Assembly: GCF_900167935.1 (NCBI RefSeq)
Contig: NZ_FUYL01000001.1
Coordinates: 248,001 to 312,000 of the forward strand
Source: Maribacter arcticus
GTDB taxonomy: Bacteria > Bacteroidota > Bacteroidia > Flavobacteriales > Flavobacteriaceae
Direction: 5' to 3'
DNA: 64,000 bases
Shown here: in pieces, positions 18,879-30,221 of the stretch
Numbering within the stretch: the stretch's first letter is position 1
Layout of the letters: each line of letters opens with the position of its first letter
Notes under the pieces: generated by a model
What the model saw: only the letters and a program-made list of their open reading frames with translations
The model's database searches: none
Told to the model about the DNA's origin: nothing
Translations under genes and position numbers: made by a program

Positions 18879-21113
18879 ATGCGTTTTAATCTTATTTTAT
18901 TTTTCACTCTTAGTTATATTTTATCTTCATGTGAACCCAATAATAAAAATATGAGGGTTTCATTAGATTCTTATAAAATAGAGGAGGGTTTTGAATTAGA
19001 AGTTATTGCTGCAGAACCACTTTTGGAAGCACCGGTTGCCATAGATTTTGATGCCAAAGGTAGAATATGGGTTGCCCAAATGCCTGGTTATATGAATGAT
19101 ATTCAAGGATCGGGTGAAGATGAGCCAACGGGTAGTATACTTATTTTAGAAGATTTGGACGACGATGGATTAGTAGACCATTCTAAAGTTTTTATAGATA
19201 GCTTAGTAATGCCACGCGCATTGGCACATGTATATGGAGGCTTACTTTATGCCGAACCACCCTATTTATGGTTCGTTGATATTGAAAATGATCAACCTGT
19301 AAATAAGGTTTTGGTAGATTCAGTTTATACGGTAGAAGGTAACCCTGAACATCAACCAAACGGGCTAGAATTAAATATTGATAATTGGATTTATAATGCC
19401 AAATCGAATTTTAGATACAGGCGAATAGCAGGAGTTTGGAGAAAAGAACCAACAACCTTTAGAGGGCAGTGGGGTATTACCCACGACAATTTTGGAAGAT
19501 TATATTACAATGATAATTCAAGAATATTATTGGGTGATTATGTTTTGCCAAATACCACAATAGGCAACAAATACTTTGCGCCGAAATCTACTGTAGATAA
19601 GCTTTTGACCACTGACCAAAGGGTTTATCCAGTTCATGCTGCTTCAGTAAATAGGGGCTATGCGAAAGGTGTTTTAAATGCCGATAGTATTTTGGTGAAT
19701 GCTACAGCTGCATGTAGTCCTTTAGTCTACAGAGGAGGGGCATTTACAGAATCGTATGATCAGAATGTTTTTATATGTATACCAGAAGGTAATTTGGTGA
19801 AAAGAGTACTTTTGACTTTTACTGGTGATTCAGTCATTGCAAAACAAGCTTGGCAGAATAAAGAATTTTTAACTTCTACTGATGAAGGTTTTCGTCCGGT
19901 AAGTTTAAAGAATGGTCCAGAAGGCAGTATGTATATTATAGATATGCATCGCGGTATTATTGGTCATCATGCTTACATGAGTCCTTATCTAAGAGAAAAA
20001 GTAAAAGCTGATAAGCTAGATACGTTGGTCAATTTTGGAAGAATATTAAAAGTAAATCATAGGGATGCTGTGGCTGATGTCATTCCTGATTTTGATGCTT
20101 TGGATGCAGCTGAATTAGTTTCTCTTTTATCTAACAAAAGCGGATGGGTTCGAGACCGAGCACAACACTATCTGATTTTAAAAGAGTTAACTCAAGCTAC
20201 TGATGCAATTAAGAATGTAGCACTCAACTCCAAAAATAAATTTAGCCAAGTACATGCTTTGTATGTGCTAGAAGGTTGGGGTGTTTTGTCTTTTGATTTC
20301 TTAGTAGAGGTTATGAACACCGATAATATTGAGGCTGCCTCTCATGCCCTAATATTATCAAAACGTTTTGTATCCGAAGAAAATATAGATAAGGCAGTAA
20401 GTGTTTTTAAATCAATTTTGAAGAAAAATGAACTTGGTTTGGATGTTTATTTGGGTAGTTCACTAGGAAGTTGGTTAGCTCTTAGTAAAGTGAAGGTTAC
20501 TCCAATTATGATGGAAATTTTAAAAAGAAGAAAACTTAATAGCACCATTACAGAAGCGGTAATTAGTGGTTTAACAGGTGTCGATACTTCAATTTCTAGC
20601 AATAAAGCGATAATGGATACCTTGAAGCATACTGAATTTGTAAATAAGCTGGTGAGGAGTTTATCAGATAAGACAAATGAAAAGATGAATTCTATTTATA
20701 CTAGAAAATTCATCAACGAAGATAACAGAACCAGTGGTGCTAAAATGTTTTATCAAATTTGCGCCTCTTGTCATGGAGCAAATGGTAAAGGTATCGATGG
20801 GCTTGCACCACTGTTAATGGGCTCAGAACACGTTAAGAATACAGAACGTTTGGCGCTAATTATATTACATGGCTTAGAAGGACCTGTTCATGTGAATGGA
20901 GAAGAATATAATATTAATCTAGCTATGCCAGGACTTATTAGAAATGAAACGATAACGGATAAAGATATAGCCGACATTATATCCTATGTTACAAATGCTT
21001 TTTCTGATGTTCCCAAAACCTTACGTAAAGAACGTATTAATGAGCTTAGAAGTGTGAAGTCCTCTACTGGTATGGAATTCAAGGAAGAGGAATTAAAAGC
21101 GCTCGATAAGTAA
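18879..21113 (+). CDS. PVC-type heme-binding CxxCH lipoprotein (propeller, HEAT-like, cytochrome c)
   Basis: About 744 residues from ATG 18879, with a lipoprotein signal (lipobox ILSSC, Cys near residue 18). Three parts are visible: an N-terminal propeller-like region resembling the membrane-bound-dehydrogenase domain (FELEVIAAEPLLEAPVAIDFDAKGRIWVAQ in segments), a helical HEAT-like middle (about 400-600), and a C-terminal cytochrome c domain with heme motif C628-A-S-C631-H632 and a later Met region (AMPGL). Such proteins are frequent in Planctomycetes and Bacteroidota and probably carry out periplasmic sugar or alcohol oxidation; the substrate is unknown. It is codirectional with uxuB-uxuA. 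Confidence 0.82.
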   Translation: MRFNLILFFTLSYILSSCEPNNKNMRVSLDSYKIEEGFELEVIAAEPLLEAPVAIDFDAKGRIWVAQMPGYMNDIQGSGEDEPTGSILILEDLDDDGLVDHSKVFIDSLVMPRALAHVYGGLLYAEPPYLWFVDIENDQPVNKVLVDSVYTVEGNPEHQPNGLELNIDNWIYNAKSNFRYRRIAGVWRKEPTTFRGQWGITHDNFGRLYYNDNSRILLGDYVLPNTTIGNKYFAPKSTVDKLLTTDQRVYPVHAASVNRGYAKGVLNADSILVNATAACSPLVYRGGAFTESYDQNVFICIPEGNLVKRVLLTFTGDSVIAKQAWQNKEFLTSTDEGFRPVSLKNGPEGSMYIIDMHRGIIGHHAYMSPYLREKVKADKLDTLVNFGRILKVNHRDAVADVIPDFDALDAAELVSLLSNKSGWVRDRAQHYLILKELTQATDAIKNVALNSKNKFSQVHALYVLEGWGVLSFDFLVEVMNTDNIEAASHALILSKRFVSEENIDKAVSVFKSILKKNELGLDVYLGSSLGSWLALSKVKVTPIMMEILKRRKLNSTITEAVISGLTGVDTSISSNKAIMDTLKHTEFVNKLVRSLSDKTNEKMNSIYTRKFINEDNRTSGAKMFYQICASCHGANGKGIDGLAPLLMGSEHVKNTERLALIILHGLEGPVHVNGEEYNINLAMPGLIRNETITDKDIADIISYVTNAFSDVPKTLRKERINELRSVKSSTGMEFKEEELKALDK

Positions 21114-21124
21114 ATCTATTTATT

Positions 21125-21152
21125 AAAAAAAATTACGTTCTTAATTTTTTTT
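21125..21152. terminator. AT-rich bidirectional hairpin between convergent genes
   Basis: AAAAAAAATTA against TAATTTTTTTT (11-base stem, 6-base loop CGTTCT) lies between the converging heme-protein gene and the DUF4861 gene. The run of T on either strand after the stem suits a terminator, though the stem is entirely A-T. Confidence 0.45.
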
Positions 21153-21182
21153 AATTGATTCGTTTAAGGTTTTTAAACTACG

Positions 21183-22346
21183 CTATTGTACTCTAACAAG
21201 TAAAGGATTTTTTAAACCTTCTGAAAAGTGTTGTAAATATTCATTCCACTTGGTTTTATTCTGAAATTGACCACTCTTTTTCCACCCAAAACCTGCATAG
21301 TAGGTTATCATACTATCTTCTATAGAAATGTGAGCGAACAAATTACTGGCATCTTGTATATTAGTCACATAATGTTCATAGCCAACCATAGCATTGTTTG
21401 GAACAACAATACCAGTTCCTAATTGAGAATCGCCATGTGGTTCCCAATAACTAACCCATCCGTAGTCCTTATTTATTGCTATTTCACCATCCTGTTCATG
21501 CAATGTTAAACCAGCAGAAATTGTATCGGTTCCTTTAATGGTTATTTCAAATTTAGAAAGGTTACTTCCATAATCTAAAGAAATTTTCTTTTTCTCCGAT
21601 ATTTTCTTTCCACTGGCATCCCATGATGCATATTCTAAAATAAAAGAAGTACGTATAGGACCATTGAACAAAGTTTTCCACGTGGTAAAATTTTTCGAAA
21701 TATAATAGGTGCTATCTGCTTTTTTAGCGATACCGCCAACACCTCTACTCATGCCTACATGAAAATTATCTAAACCTTCTCCTGTATCTTCGTGATAAGA
21801 ACCCGTGCTAGAGGTTTCCTTTTTGTACCATTTGTTGATAATGGGATATTCAACTCTTTTTAGCCATGCATCAATACCGCTTGAGAGTGTACCTCCTTTG
21901 ATATTAGATTCAATCATTTCTTGAGCTCTTGGGCCATATGTGCGGAATGCTACTCTATTGTTTTCCCAAGCATAATCATCTGTTCTTTCTGGTACGAACC
22001 TAGAATAACAGGCTGCTATACTATCACTTTCTTGAGAAATTTTACCAGTTCTTATATAGAATTTTCTCTCAGAATTAGCGGGCATTTCAGGTTGAAACAA
22101 AAGCACGTCAAACTTGCCATCGTCATTTTCATCTACTATTTGTGAAATTAGTTGTTGTCCTGTTTCGATATCTTCTATGAAAATAGATTCATTACCACCA
22201 CTAAGTTTTAGTTCTTCTAAGTTTATAGTGACTGTTTCAAATTGCCTATACGTGGATAACGAATTTTTTACGGTAATTATGGTTTCAGCATTTTTGCCAC
22301 AGGATAAAATAAAAAATAATGATAATAACGGGAATGCGATTTTCAT
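21183..22346 (-). CDS. DUF4861-domain lipoprotein
   Basis: About 387 residues from ATG 22346 (an in-frame TTG lies 9 bases upstream). Lipoprotein signal with lipobox FILSC. The rest matches the DUF4861 pattern: an early DENDDGKFDVLLFQ calcium-loop-like segment, RTDDYAWENNRVAFRTYGP, and YWEPHGDSQLGTGIVVP. The family is common near uronic-acid degradation and polysaccharide-lyase genes in Bacteroidota but has no settled activity; a lyase or hydrolase on uronate-containing oligosaccharides has been suggested by context. It lies 26 bases after the uxuA copy 2 stop in the same direction, so they probably form one transcript. Confidence 0.75.
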   Translation of the reverse strand: MKIAFPLLSLFFILSCGKNAETIITVKNSLSTYRQFETVTINLEELKLSGGNESIFIEDIETGQQLISQIVDENDDGKFDVLLFQPEMPANSERKFYIRTGKISQESDSIAACYSRFVPERTDDYAWENNRVAFRTYGPRAQEMIESNIKGGTLSSGIDAWLKRVEYPIINKWYKKETSSTGSYHEDTGEGLDNFHVGMSRGVGGIAKKADSTYYISKNFTTWKTLFNGPIRTSFILEYASWDASGKKISEKKKISLDYGSNLSKFEITIKGTDTISAGLTLHEQDGEIAINKDYGWVSYWEPHGDSQLGTGIVVPNNAMVGYEHYVTNIQDASNLFAHISIEDSMITYYAGFGWKKSGQFQNKTKWNEYLQHFSEGLKNPLLVRVQ

Positions 22347-22372
22347 AATAGTCAAGTATTTAAATGTAAAAA

Positions 22373-23557
22373 CTAGTGTTGACTTTTTCGAATCCCCATT
22401 TCTAGTCCTCTTAATTCAGCTAAACCTCGTAGCCTACCTATTCCTGAATACCCAGGATTAGTTTTCTTCCTCAAATCATCTAGCATTTTATGCCCATGAT
22501 CAGGTCGAAATGGCATTCTAAAATCTTTTCTTCCTACGGCCTTTCTTTTTTCTTGTTCATTAATTAAAGCTTTCATTACAGAGAACATATCTACATCCCC
22601 TTCTATATGATTCGCTTCATGAAAATTACCTTCTGCATCGCGTTGTGTGCTCCGTAAATGGATAAAATGAATACGGTCACCTAAACGTTCTACCATACCT
22701 GGTAAATCATTATCGGGTCTTACACCAAATGAACCTGTGCAAAAAGTTAATCCGTTGTTTGGACTATCAACGGCATTGTAAAGGTCAACGATATCTTGCT
22801 CTGTACTTACAACCCTTGGTAGGCCTAGAATTGGAAAAGGCGGATCATCAGGATGTATACACATTTTTATACCCGATTTTTCGGCAACAGGAATTATTTC
22901 AGATAGAAATTGGAATAAGTTTTCTTTTAATTCTTTCGGACCAATAGAATCATAAGTGGCCAAAATAGTATTGAATTCTTCTAAGGTATACCCTTCTTCT
23001 GCACCTGGTAAACCTGCAATAATATTACTAATTAATTTCTTTTTTCCTTCTTCGGAAATATTCTTAAGAAATTCTTTGGCGGCAGATTTTTGAGACTGTG
23101 AATACGTTTCTTCAGAACCTGGTCTTTTTAATAAATACATTTCAAAGGCAGCGAAAGCAGCTGCTTCGAAACGAAGTGCGGTTGAACCATCTTCCACTTT
23201 ATAATCTAAATTCGTTCTTGTCCAATCCAGTACAGGCATGAAGTTATAACAGACCGTATCGATGCCACATTTTCCTAAATTCGAAAGTGTCTGTTTGTAG
23301 TTTTCGTAATAGATGGTATAATCTCCTTTTTTTGTTTTTATCTGCTCATGAATAGGTACACTTTCTACTACAGACCAAGAAAGACCTGCTGCTTCGATTG
23401 TTTTTTTACGCTTCATAATTTCATCAATCGGCCAAACAAGACCGTTAGGAATATGGTGTAAAGCACTAACTACTCCCGTGGCACCTGCTTGTCTTATATC
23501 TTGTAAGGAGACTGGATCATTTGGCCCGTACCAACGCCATGTGTTTTCTAAACTCAA
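22373..23557 (-). CDS. uxuA: Mannonate dehydratase UxuA (copy 2, non-ATG start)
   Basis: A 394-residue second mannonate dehydratase, much closer to the E. coli type ([31 protein letters not shown]). Metal and active-site motifs are intact: [50 protein letters not shown] find no ATG in frame near the expected N-terminus. The TTG at 23555-23557 gives the normal family start (residues LENTWRWYG), while an unusually good AGGAGG (minus strand, 23580-23585) lies 22 bases upstream, so an earlier ATT or TTA start is possible. It pairs with DUF4861 and is divergent from the cytochrome cluster. Confidence 0.93.
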   Translation of the reverse strand: MSLENTWRWYGPNDPVSLQDIRQAGATGVVSALHHIPNGLVWPIDEIMKRKKTIEAAGLSWSVVESVPIHEQIKTKKGDYTIYYENYKQTLSNLGKCGIDTVCYNFMPVLDWTRTNLDYKVEDGSTALRFEAAAFAAFEMYLLKRPGSEETYSQSQKSAAKEFLKNISEEGKKKLISNIIAGLPGAEEGYTLEEFNTILATYDSIGPKELKENLFQFLSEIIPVAEKSGIKMCIHPDDPPFPILGLPRVVSTEQDIVDLYNAVDSPNNGLTFCTGSFGVRPDNDLPGMVERLGDRIHFIHLRSTQRDAEGNFHEANHIEGDVDMFSVMKALINEQEKRKAVGRKDFRMPFRPDHGHKMLDDLRKKTNPGYSGIGRLRGLAELRGLEMGIRKSQH

Positions 23558-24335
23558 ATCGTATTTCTTTAAAATTAATCCTCCTGAAATCTATTTTTTT
23601 TAAATAAATGCCTCAAAGCGAAAGAAGCGGTGTCACCACTTCTGTTAGGGATGTAAATTACACCTTAGAATGTTTGTTCAAGATACTATAACCTTTCGTA
23701 TCTGCCATACCCTTTGTAAAGACTTATAATAGGTAAAATGCTTAAAAATTTAGGATGAGTATACTTGGAAGCTTAATTTTAACAAGGAATAGTCTCTTAA
23801 ATAAAAGGTGGTGCATAACCCATATAATTATAAAATAAGAGAATTAATTGGATTCAATAACATTATAATATTTAAAAAGGTTTGATATAAATCCCTTTAA
23901 AGTCTCACATAGAAATCAATTGTTATTGTTTAGTGGATAATTTTAAATTAATTGATCAGTTTGTTATTGGAAGGTTTTTTATTTTTATTCTAGCATCAAT
24001 TTCTGGTAAGAATAATAAGAAAACGATGAGGTTATACCACTAATTTCAATCGATTCACTTTTGAATGTTTGCTATAGAATGATGTTGGATTATCTTAATT
24101 TTTCATTATAGTCGACTCTTCCACCTAAATGTGTATTCAACAAAATATTCAGGAAGTGTTGTCCTCTTTTATAATTGGGTCAAAAAAGTATCATATATGG
24201 CAATTTTACTGGTAGATGTGAAATATGCAAAAATTTATCTTTAAATATTGAAATATAAGAATTAAGCACCTTAGTTTTTGTCAATAATTTAGTATTTTAA
24301 ATAGATAGGAACTTTGGAATCAGTTGTAACTCTTA
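23558..24335. other. Long intergenic region with a 21-base palindrome
   Basis: About 780 AT-rich bases with many stops in all frames; I recognise no gene or remnant. At 23623-23643 lies AGAAGCGGTG-T-CACCACTTCT, an inverted repeat with one mismatched pair, 66 bases before the uxuA copy 2 start. It would suit a dimeric repressor of the uronate genes. Both divergent promoters (uxuA copy 2 and the cytochrome cluster) must be here. Confidence 0.4.
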
Positions 24336-27300
24336 ATGAAACATATGTATAGATTTTTTCTAGCCAGTGTATTGGTGATTATATGCGTTTCTTGTGGCGG
24401 ACCGGAACTTCCAGAGACAGTTGCTTTGGCCTATGAAAATTTACCTGAGGAAATTGACTTTAATCAGGATATCAAACCCATTTTATCGGATAAATGTTAT
24501 ATATGCCATGGGCCGGATAAGGCTAAGATTTCTGCTGGACTTCAATTGCATCAATCAGAAACCGCTTATGCGGAGTTACCAGAATCTCCTGGGAAATTTG
24601 CACTGGTTGCTGGAAATTTAAAAAAGAGCGAGATTTTTTATAGAATTATTTCTGAGGATCCCAGCTATGTAATGCCAACTCCAGAATCGTATCTATCCTT
24701 GACCAATAGGGAAAAAGCCTTATTGATAAAATGGATTGAGGAAGGGGCGGAATATCAAGACCATTGGGCTTTTATCCCACCAAAAAGGCCAGAACTTCCT
24801 AAGGTTAAAAACCAAAAATTTATATCCAACGAGATAGATAATTTCATCGTTTCACGTTTGGAACAAAAAAAACTGGAGCCTAATGAAAGGGCGGATAAAG
24901 AAACCCTATTGCGACGGGTGTCTTTTGATTTAACCGGATTGCCGCCAACCGTTGAAGAACTTAATTTTTTTTTGGGGGACACCGATACTAACGCATACGA
25001 AAAACAAGTGGACCGGCTTTTAGCTTCCCCGCATTATGGCGAACATATGGCCCTGGATTGGATGGACCTTTCGCGTTTTTCGGATACGCATGGGTATACA
25101 GTAGACCAGTATCGAGATGTTTCTGCCTGGAGAGATTGGGTCATTACATCCTTCAATGAAAATCGTAGCTACGATGAGTTTATACAATGGCAATTGGCGG
25201 GTGATATGATGCCCAATGCCACTAAAGATCAGATTTTGGCAACTACTTTTAACAGACTGCATCCTCAAAATATGGAAGGCGGTATAGTGGAAGAGGAGTT
25301 TAGATCAGAATATGTAGCCGATAGGGCCAACGTAACCGGGGAAGGACTTTTGGGACTAACTGTGGCTTGTGCTAAGTGCCATGATCATAAGTATGATCCA
25401 ATTTCCCAAAAGAACTATTACGAAATGTACAGTTTTTTCAATAACATAAATGAGTCCGGTCAAATATCTTGGGATTATTCCATGCCAGTCCCAACCTTAT
25501 TATTGGCAACGAAAGAACAGGAAGACTTTTTAGCCTATGTAGATACCCTACTTGAGAAAAAAGAGGTTGAAAAAGCGCAGATTGTAGAGAAGGAGACAGA
25601 TTCTTTTGAGGAATGGATACGTACCGAAAAATATAAAAAGGAAAGTGTAAATGGTTTGCCAACAGCTCTTTCGGTGAATATGAATTTTGATGGTGGTAGT
25701 TTGTACAACACTGCACCCAATGGTAATAAGGCCAAAATGCGTACCCAATTCACGGAAAATGAAAAAGCCAAATTCTCAAAAGGATTTACGGGTCAAGGAC
25801 TAGAACTGGACGGAGATGTTTGGATGGATTTGGAAACAAAGGGTATTTTTCACCGGTACCAACCGTTTAGCATTGGTCTACGAATCTTTGTGCCCAAAGA
25901 TTTGGAAAATGGTGTAATCCTACACAAAATGATAGGTACCCGTCTTTTTAGTTATAGGGGCTATCACCTAAATATTAAGGATAATAAGCTAGAGTTGCTC
26001 ATGGCTCACGTCTATCCGGATAACGCCATTGTGGAAAAGACCTTACAGGATGTTCCCAAAGAGCAATGGGTGCAATTAACCATGACCTATGACGGATCTA
26101 GTACAGCCAAAGGTTTTAAGATTTTTTTGGATGGTGCCGAAATGAAAACCGAAGTGGTAAATGATAACTTGACCAAGGATATTGTCTATGACCATGAAAA
26201 AAATCCTAGACGAAACAAAGAACCTGGAATACAGATAGGTGCTAGATGGAGAGGAAAAGGTATTGGCGGTGCCATCATAGATGATCTTTTGGTTTTTGAT
26301 AAAGAACTATCAGATTTGGAAGTGTTGAAAATAGCCAATGCCGATAGCTATAGAGAAGTAATTACTAAACCGTTTTCTAACCTATCATCTGCAGAGAAAA
26401 ATCAGCTAAAGAATTATTATCAAGCTACGAAATCTAGCATGTACAAAGCTAATCTTGCGGAACTGCAAGAAACAAGAAAGCTTTATAACGATAGTATAGA
26501 GACCATACCGGAAATTATGGTCATGAAAGAAATGGACGAACCTAGACCTACGTTCATTTTGGAAAGAGGGCAATATGATGCTTACGGTGAACAGGTTTTT
26601 CCAAACACACCTGAGAAAATTTTTGCCTTTAACGATAGTCTTCCAAAAAATAGGTTGGGGCTTTCAGAATGGGTAATAGCTAAAAATAATCCTTTAACCG
26701 CACGTGTAGCGGTAAACAGGTATTGGAAGAATATATTTGGTATTGGTATCGTGAAAACGGTTGAAGATTTTGGAAATCAGGGTGAGATGCCGTCACACCC
26801 AAAGTTATTGGATTGGCTTGCTATTAATTTCATGGATACAGGATGGGACGTAAAGGCATTGCACAAACTTATGGTAATGTCAAACACCTACCAGCAGTTT
26901 TCAAAAGCAACACCAGAGCTTATGGAAATTGATGTGGAGAATAGGTTGTTGGGACGTGGCCCGGTAAAAAGATTAACAGGTGAAATGTTGCGTGACAATG
27001 CACTTGCGGCATCCGGATTATTGAACCGAAAAATAGGAGGGCCGAGTGTAAGGCCTTATCAACCTGAAGGCTTATGGAAAATTAATAACGCCGAATATAC
27101 AGAGGATACAGGGGACAAATTATACCGAAGAAGCTTGTACACCATTTGGAAGCGTTCCGTACCCCACCCAACAATTGCTACTTTTGATGCTCCTGATAGG
27201 TCTTTTTGCACAGTTAGAAGACAAAAAACTAATACTCCTTTACAAGCTTTAGTGCTTTTAAATGATCCTACATACATCGAGGCAGCTAGGGTTTTGGGCA

Positions 27301-27575
27301 AGAACATGATGGATTTTGAAACCATCTCAGAAGGTATTTCCTATACGTTTAAAGAATTGTCCGGTAGGTCCATCACAAAAGATGAATTGAGTTTATTGTT
27401 ATCGCTCAGAAATGAGGAGTACGATAATTTCAATCAATATCCAGATAAAGCAAAAGGGTGGTTAAATACTGGGGAATTTAAAGTTGATGCTGGTATTGAT
27501 ACCAATATATTGGCAGCGAATGCAGTGGTGGCAAGTACCATTATGAATTTAGATGCCACCATAACTAAAAGATAA
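24336..27575 (+). CDS. Cytochrome c / DUF1549 / LamG-like / DUF1553 lipoprotein
   Basis: A 1079-residue lipoprotein (lipobox ICVSC, Cys near residue 20). Domains in order: planctomycete-type cytochrome c with heme motif C54-Y-I-C57-H58 followed by [14 protein letters not shown] (about 40-135); DUF1549 (about 165-375, with [22 protein letters not shown] and [13 protein letters not shown], which includes a second CxxCH); a concanavalin/LamG-like jelly roll (about 450-670); DUF1553 (about 790-1060, with [20 protein letters not shown] and [13 protein letters not shown]). This is the complete architecture seen in Planctomycetes and Verrucomicrobia, where its role is undefined. It starts a four-gene cluster, with the DUF1501 gene 4 bases downstream. 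Likely periplasmic or outer-surface and redox-active. Confidence 0.88.
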   Translation: MKHMYRFFLASVLVIICVSCGGPELPETVALAYENLPEEIDFNQDIKPILSDKCYICHGPDKAKISAGLQLHQSETAYAELPESPGKFALVAGNLKKSEIFYRIISEDPSYVMPTPESYLSLTNREKALLIKWIEEGAEYQDHWAFIPPKRPELPKVKNQKFISNEIDNFIVSRLEQKKLEPNERADKETLLRRVSFDLTGLPPTVEELNFFLGDTDTNAYEKQVDRLLASPHYGEHMALDWMDLSRFSDTHGYTVDQYRDVSAWRDWVITSFNENRSYDEFIQWQLAGDMMPNATKDQILATTFNRLHPQNMEGGIVEEEFRSEYVADRANVTGEGLLGLTVACAKCHDHKYDPISQKNYYEMYSFFNNINESGQISWDYSMPVPTLLLATKEQEDFLAYVDTLLEKKEVEKAQIVEKETDSFEEWIRTEKYKKESVNGLPTALSVNMNFDGGSLYNTAPNGNKAKMRTQFTENEKAKFSKGFTGQGLELDGDVWMDLETKGIFHRYQPFSIGLRIFVPKDLENGVILHKMIGTRLFSYRGYHLNIKDNKLELLMAHVYPDNAIVEKTLQDVPKEQWVQLTMTYDGSSTAKGFKIFLDGAEMKTEVVNDNLTKDIVYDHEKNPRRNKEPGIQIGARWRGKGIGGAIIDDLLVFDKELSDLEVLKIANADSYREVITKPFSNLSSAEKNQLKNYYQATKSSMYKANLAELQETRKLYNDSIETIPEIMVMKEMDEPRPTFILERGQYDAYGEQVFPNTPEKIFAFNDSLPKNRLGLSEWVIAKNNPLTARVAVNRYWKNIFGIGIVKTVEDFGNQGEMPSHPKLLDWLAINFMDTGWDVKALHKLMVMSNTYQQFSKATPELMEIDVENRLLGRGPVKRLTGEMLRDNALAASGLLNRKIGGPSVRPYQPEGLWKINNAEYTEDTGDKLYRRSLYTIWKRSVPHPTIATFDAPDRSFCTVRRQKTNTPLQALVLLNDPTYIEAARVLGKNMMDFETISEGISYTFKELSGRSITKDELSLLLSLRNEEYDNFNQYPDKAKGWLNTGEFKVDAGIDTNILAANAVVASTIMNLDATITKR

Positions 27576-27579
27576 AGGA

Positions 27580-29091
27580 ATGTGCGACGGACATGATACA
27601 TTACGGTCTAACAATAAGGACTTGCAACAAGTAGAGAAACAATGGGATAGACGTAATTTCTTGACCAAGACTTCCCTAGGTTTGGGAGCCTTGGCGTTGG
27701 GTTCGCTTATGAACCCTCAAAAAACATTTGCATCCTTGGCCGCCGGTGGTTCTGATAATGATGCGGTAAATTCTATTTTGAAAAATCAATTAGGGCTTCC
27801 ACATCATGTGCCTAAGGCCAAACGGATTGTGTATTTGTTTCAAAGTGGTGGTCCATCACAATTGGATATGTTTGACTATAAGCCTAAACTTAAGGATATG
27901 TACGGTAAGGATTTACCGGCTTCCGTTAGAAAAGGGCAACGGTTAACGGGTATGAGTGCAGACCAAACTACCTTTCCCATTGCCCCGACTATTATGGATT
28001 TTCAGCAATATGGCGAATCTAGGGCTTGGGTAAGTGAATTGATGCCGCATCTCGCGGAGGTGGTAGATGACCTTTGTTTTGTAAAATCCATGCAGACAGA
28101 TGCTATTAATCATGATCCTGCAATAACCTTTATGCAGACCGGTAATCAATTACCAGGTAGGCCTTCTATTGGTTCGTGGTTAAGCTATGGGTTGGGATCG
28201 GATAATGAAAACTTACCCACATTCATTACCCTAGTGACAAAAAATATGCCTGGCCAACCATTATACTCAAGATTATGGGGTAATGGCTTTTTACCTACAG
28301 AGCATCAAGGGGTTCAATTTCGTTCTGGAAAAGACCCTGTACTTTTCTTAAGCGACCCAGAAAATTATGATGGTCACGACCGTCGTAAAATGTTGGATTA
28401 TTTAGGAAAGTTGAACAATTTACAACATGATGCCTACGGTGATCCCGAAATACAGGCAAGAATGGCGCAGTATGAAATGGCATTCAGAATGCAAACGTCT
28501 GTACCAGAGGTGACCGATATGTCTGATGAACCGGATTATATTTTTGACCTATATGGTAAAGACAGTAGAGAACCGGGTACGTATGCGGCCAATTGCCTAA
28601 TGGCTAGAAAGCTTTTGGAAAAAGACGTAAAATTTGTTCAGTTGTACCATCAAGGTTGGGATCAGCATATTGGTTGCCCAGAAGGCGTTCGGGCCCAATG
28701 TAAGCGTACAGACCAAGCCAACGCAGCATTGATAAAAGATTTAAAACAACGTGGTATGTTAGAAGACACCTTGGTGATATGGGGCGGTGAATTTGGTAGA
28801 ACCGTTTATTCTCAAGGGCAGTTGACCAAAACCGACTATGGCAGGGATCACCACCCAAAAGCATTTACTATGTGGATGGCAGGAGCAGGGGTTAAGCCTG
28901 GCTTTACCTATGGAAAAACGGATGATTTCAGTTATAATGTAGTTGAAAACCCAGTCCATATCCACGATTTTCATGCTACGTTAATGCACTTGTTCGGCAT
29001 AGACCATGAACAACTTACTTTTAAGCATCAAGGTAGACGATTTAGACTAACCGATGTACATGGTAAAGTGGTAAAAGATATTTTGACATAA
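27580..29091 (+). CDS. DUF1501 (sulfatase/phosphatase-superfamily-like) Tat-exported protein
   Basis: A 503-residue protein of family DUF1501, nearly always encoded after DUF1549/DUF1553 proteins. A twin-arginine-like signal is seen at residues 24-45 ([20 protein letters not shown]). The core keeps alkaline-phosphatase-superfamily features such as [36 protein letters not shown] and [15 protein letters not shown] with probable metal-binding His and Asp residues. No enzymatic activity is established for the family. Translation is probably coupled to the preceding gene (4-base gap). Confidence 0.88.
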   Translation: MCDGHDTLRSNNKDLQQVEKQWDRRNFLTKTSLGLGALALGSLMNPQKTFASLAAGGSDNDAVNSILKNQLGLPHHVPKAKRIVYLFQSGGPSQLDMFDYKPKLKDMYGKDLPASVRKGQRLTGMSADQTTFPIAPTIMDFQQYGESRAWVSELMPHLAEVVDDLCFVKSMQTDAINHDPAITFMQTGNQLPGRPSIGSWLSYGLGSDNENLPTFITLVTKNMPGQPLYSRLWGNGFLPTEHQGVQFRSGKDPVLFLSDPENYDGHDRRKMLDYLGKLNNLQHDAYGDPEIQARMAQYEMAFRMQTSVPEVTDMSDEPDYIFDLYGKDSREPGTYAANCLMARKLLEKDVKFVQLYHQGWDQHIGCPEGVRAQCKRTDQANAALIKDLKQRGMLEDTLVIWGGEFGRTVYSQGQLTKTDYGRDHHPKAFTMWMAGAGVKPGFTYGKTDDFSYNVVENPVHIHDFHATLMHLFGIDHEQLTFKHQGRRFRLTDVHGKVVKDILT

Positions 29092-29101
29092 TTTTAAGGG
29101 C

Positions 29102-30208
29102 ATGAACAAACGAAGAGATTTTTTAAAGAAAACTACCCTTGCAGGCGTAGCGCTAACCACCGTACCTAGTTTTGGATTTCATATGATAAAAAAACCAGAG
29201 CTAAAAGGGGAAATTATCGGGCATGGAGATTATACATATAGGGTAAATGAAAATTGGGCGCAAATAGGACTGTCGAAACCGCTATTGAATTGCCATGAAA
29301 TGGTGATGGACAGTAAAGGAAGGTTGATCATGATCGGAGACCATACGGACAATAACATTCTAATTTTTGATAAATCTGGTAAAATCTTGGATTATTGGGG
29401 GAGTGCATATCCTGGTGGTCACGGACTTTCCATATCCAATGAGGGCGAAGAAGATTTTCTATACCTAACAGATTGCGGTTGGTATCAAGATAAGGCAGGC
29501 CAATGGAAAAGACAAAGCGGACGCATAAGCAAGACAACTACAGATGGTAAAGTGCTTTTCGATATTGGTCACCCGCAAACCATAGGCATATATGAGCCAG
29601 GAGATTATTTTCAACCAACTGAAACTGCAATAGGACCAAATGGAGATATTTATGTTGCCGATGGTTATGGTATGGATTATATAATTCAATACAGCGCTAA
29701 AGGAGAATATATTAGGCATTGGGGTGGTCATGATAATACCAATGAAAATTATAATCTCTCAAATGCCCACGGTGTCGCCATAGATTATAGGGATGCTAAA
29801 AATCCAATGGTTGTTTGTACATCTAGAAATGATAAAGCTTTTAAGTTTTTTACCTTGGATGGGATTTATGTAAAGACCTTAACTTTACCAAATATGCAAG
29901 TGTGTAGACCTGTTTTTGATGATAATAACCTCTATGCAGGGGTGTGCTGGTCAGAACCAAAGGATAAAAGTATAAAAGCCAATGAAGGGCATACAGGTTT
30001 TATGACCATTCTCGAGGGAGATACGGTGGTATCCAATCCCGGAGGCACGGAACCAACTTATAAAAACGGAAAATTACAAGATTCTTATCAATTGTCTACC
30101 AAACCAATTTTACATGGTCATGATGTTTGTATAGATGGGGATAAGAACGTTTATGTATGCCAATGGAACGCCAATAGAACTCCTCCATTAATGTTAGAAC
30201 GTGTTTAA
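29102..30208 (+). CDS. Exported NHL/6-bladed beta-propeller protein
   Basis: A 368-residue protein with a Tat-type signal (MNKRRDFLKKTTLAGVALTT) and repeating NHL-like blades: MVMDSKGRLIMIGDHTDNNILIFD, LDYWGSAYPGGHGLSIS, TAIGPNGDIYVADGYG and HGVAIDYRD in succession. The layout resembles peptidyl-alpha-hydroxyglycine lyase-like propellers, which have the same GHGLS/AHGVA His pattern, but no lyase activity should be assumed. It follows DUF1501 by 10 bases and precedes the membrane cytochrome by 13, so it belongs to the same cluster, perhaps as a binding scaffold. Confidence 0.8.
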   Translation: MNKRRDFLKKTTLAGVALTTVPSFGFHMIKKPELKGEIIGHGDYTYRVNENWAQIGLSKPLLNCHEMVMDSKGRLIMIGDHTDNNILIFDKSGKILDYWGSAYPGGHGLSISNEGEEDFLYLTDCGWYQDKAGQWKRQSGRISKTTTDGKVLFDIGHPQTIGIYEPGDYFQPTETAIGPNGDIYVADGYGMDYIIQYSAKGEYIRHWGGHDNTNENYNLSNAHGVAIDYRDAKNPMVVCTSRNDKAFKFFTLDGIYVKTLTLPNMQVCRPVFDDNNLYAGVCWSEPKDKSIKANEGHTGFMTILEGDTVVSNPGGTEPTYKNGKLQDSYQLSTKPILHGHDVCIDGDKNVYVCQWNANRTPPLMLERV

Positions 30209-30221
30209 GTAAAAGCCACCT

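Noticed and set aside
22114-22461. 115-codon frame spanning the DUF4861/uxuA junction on the opposite strand
   Set aside because: Covers the ends of two supported genes; no recognisable domain or start context.
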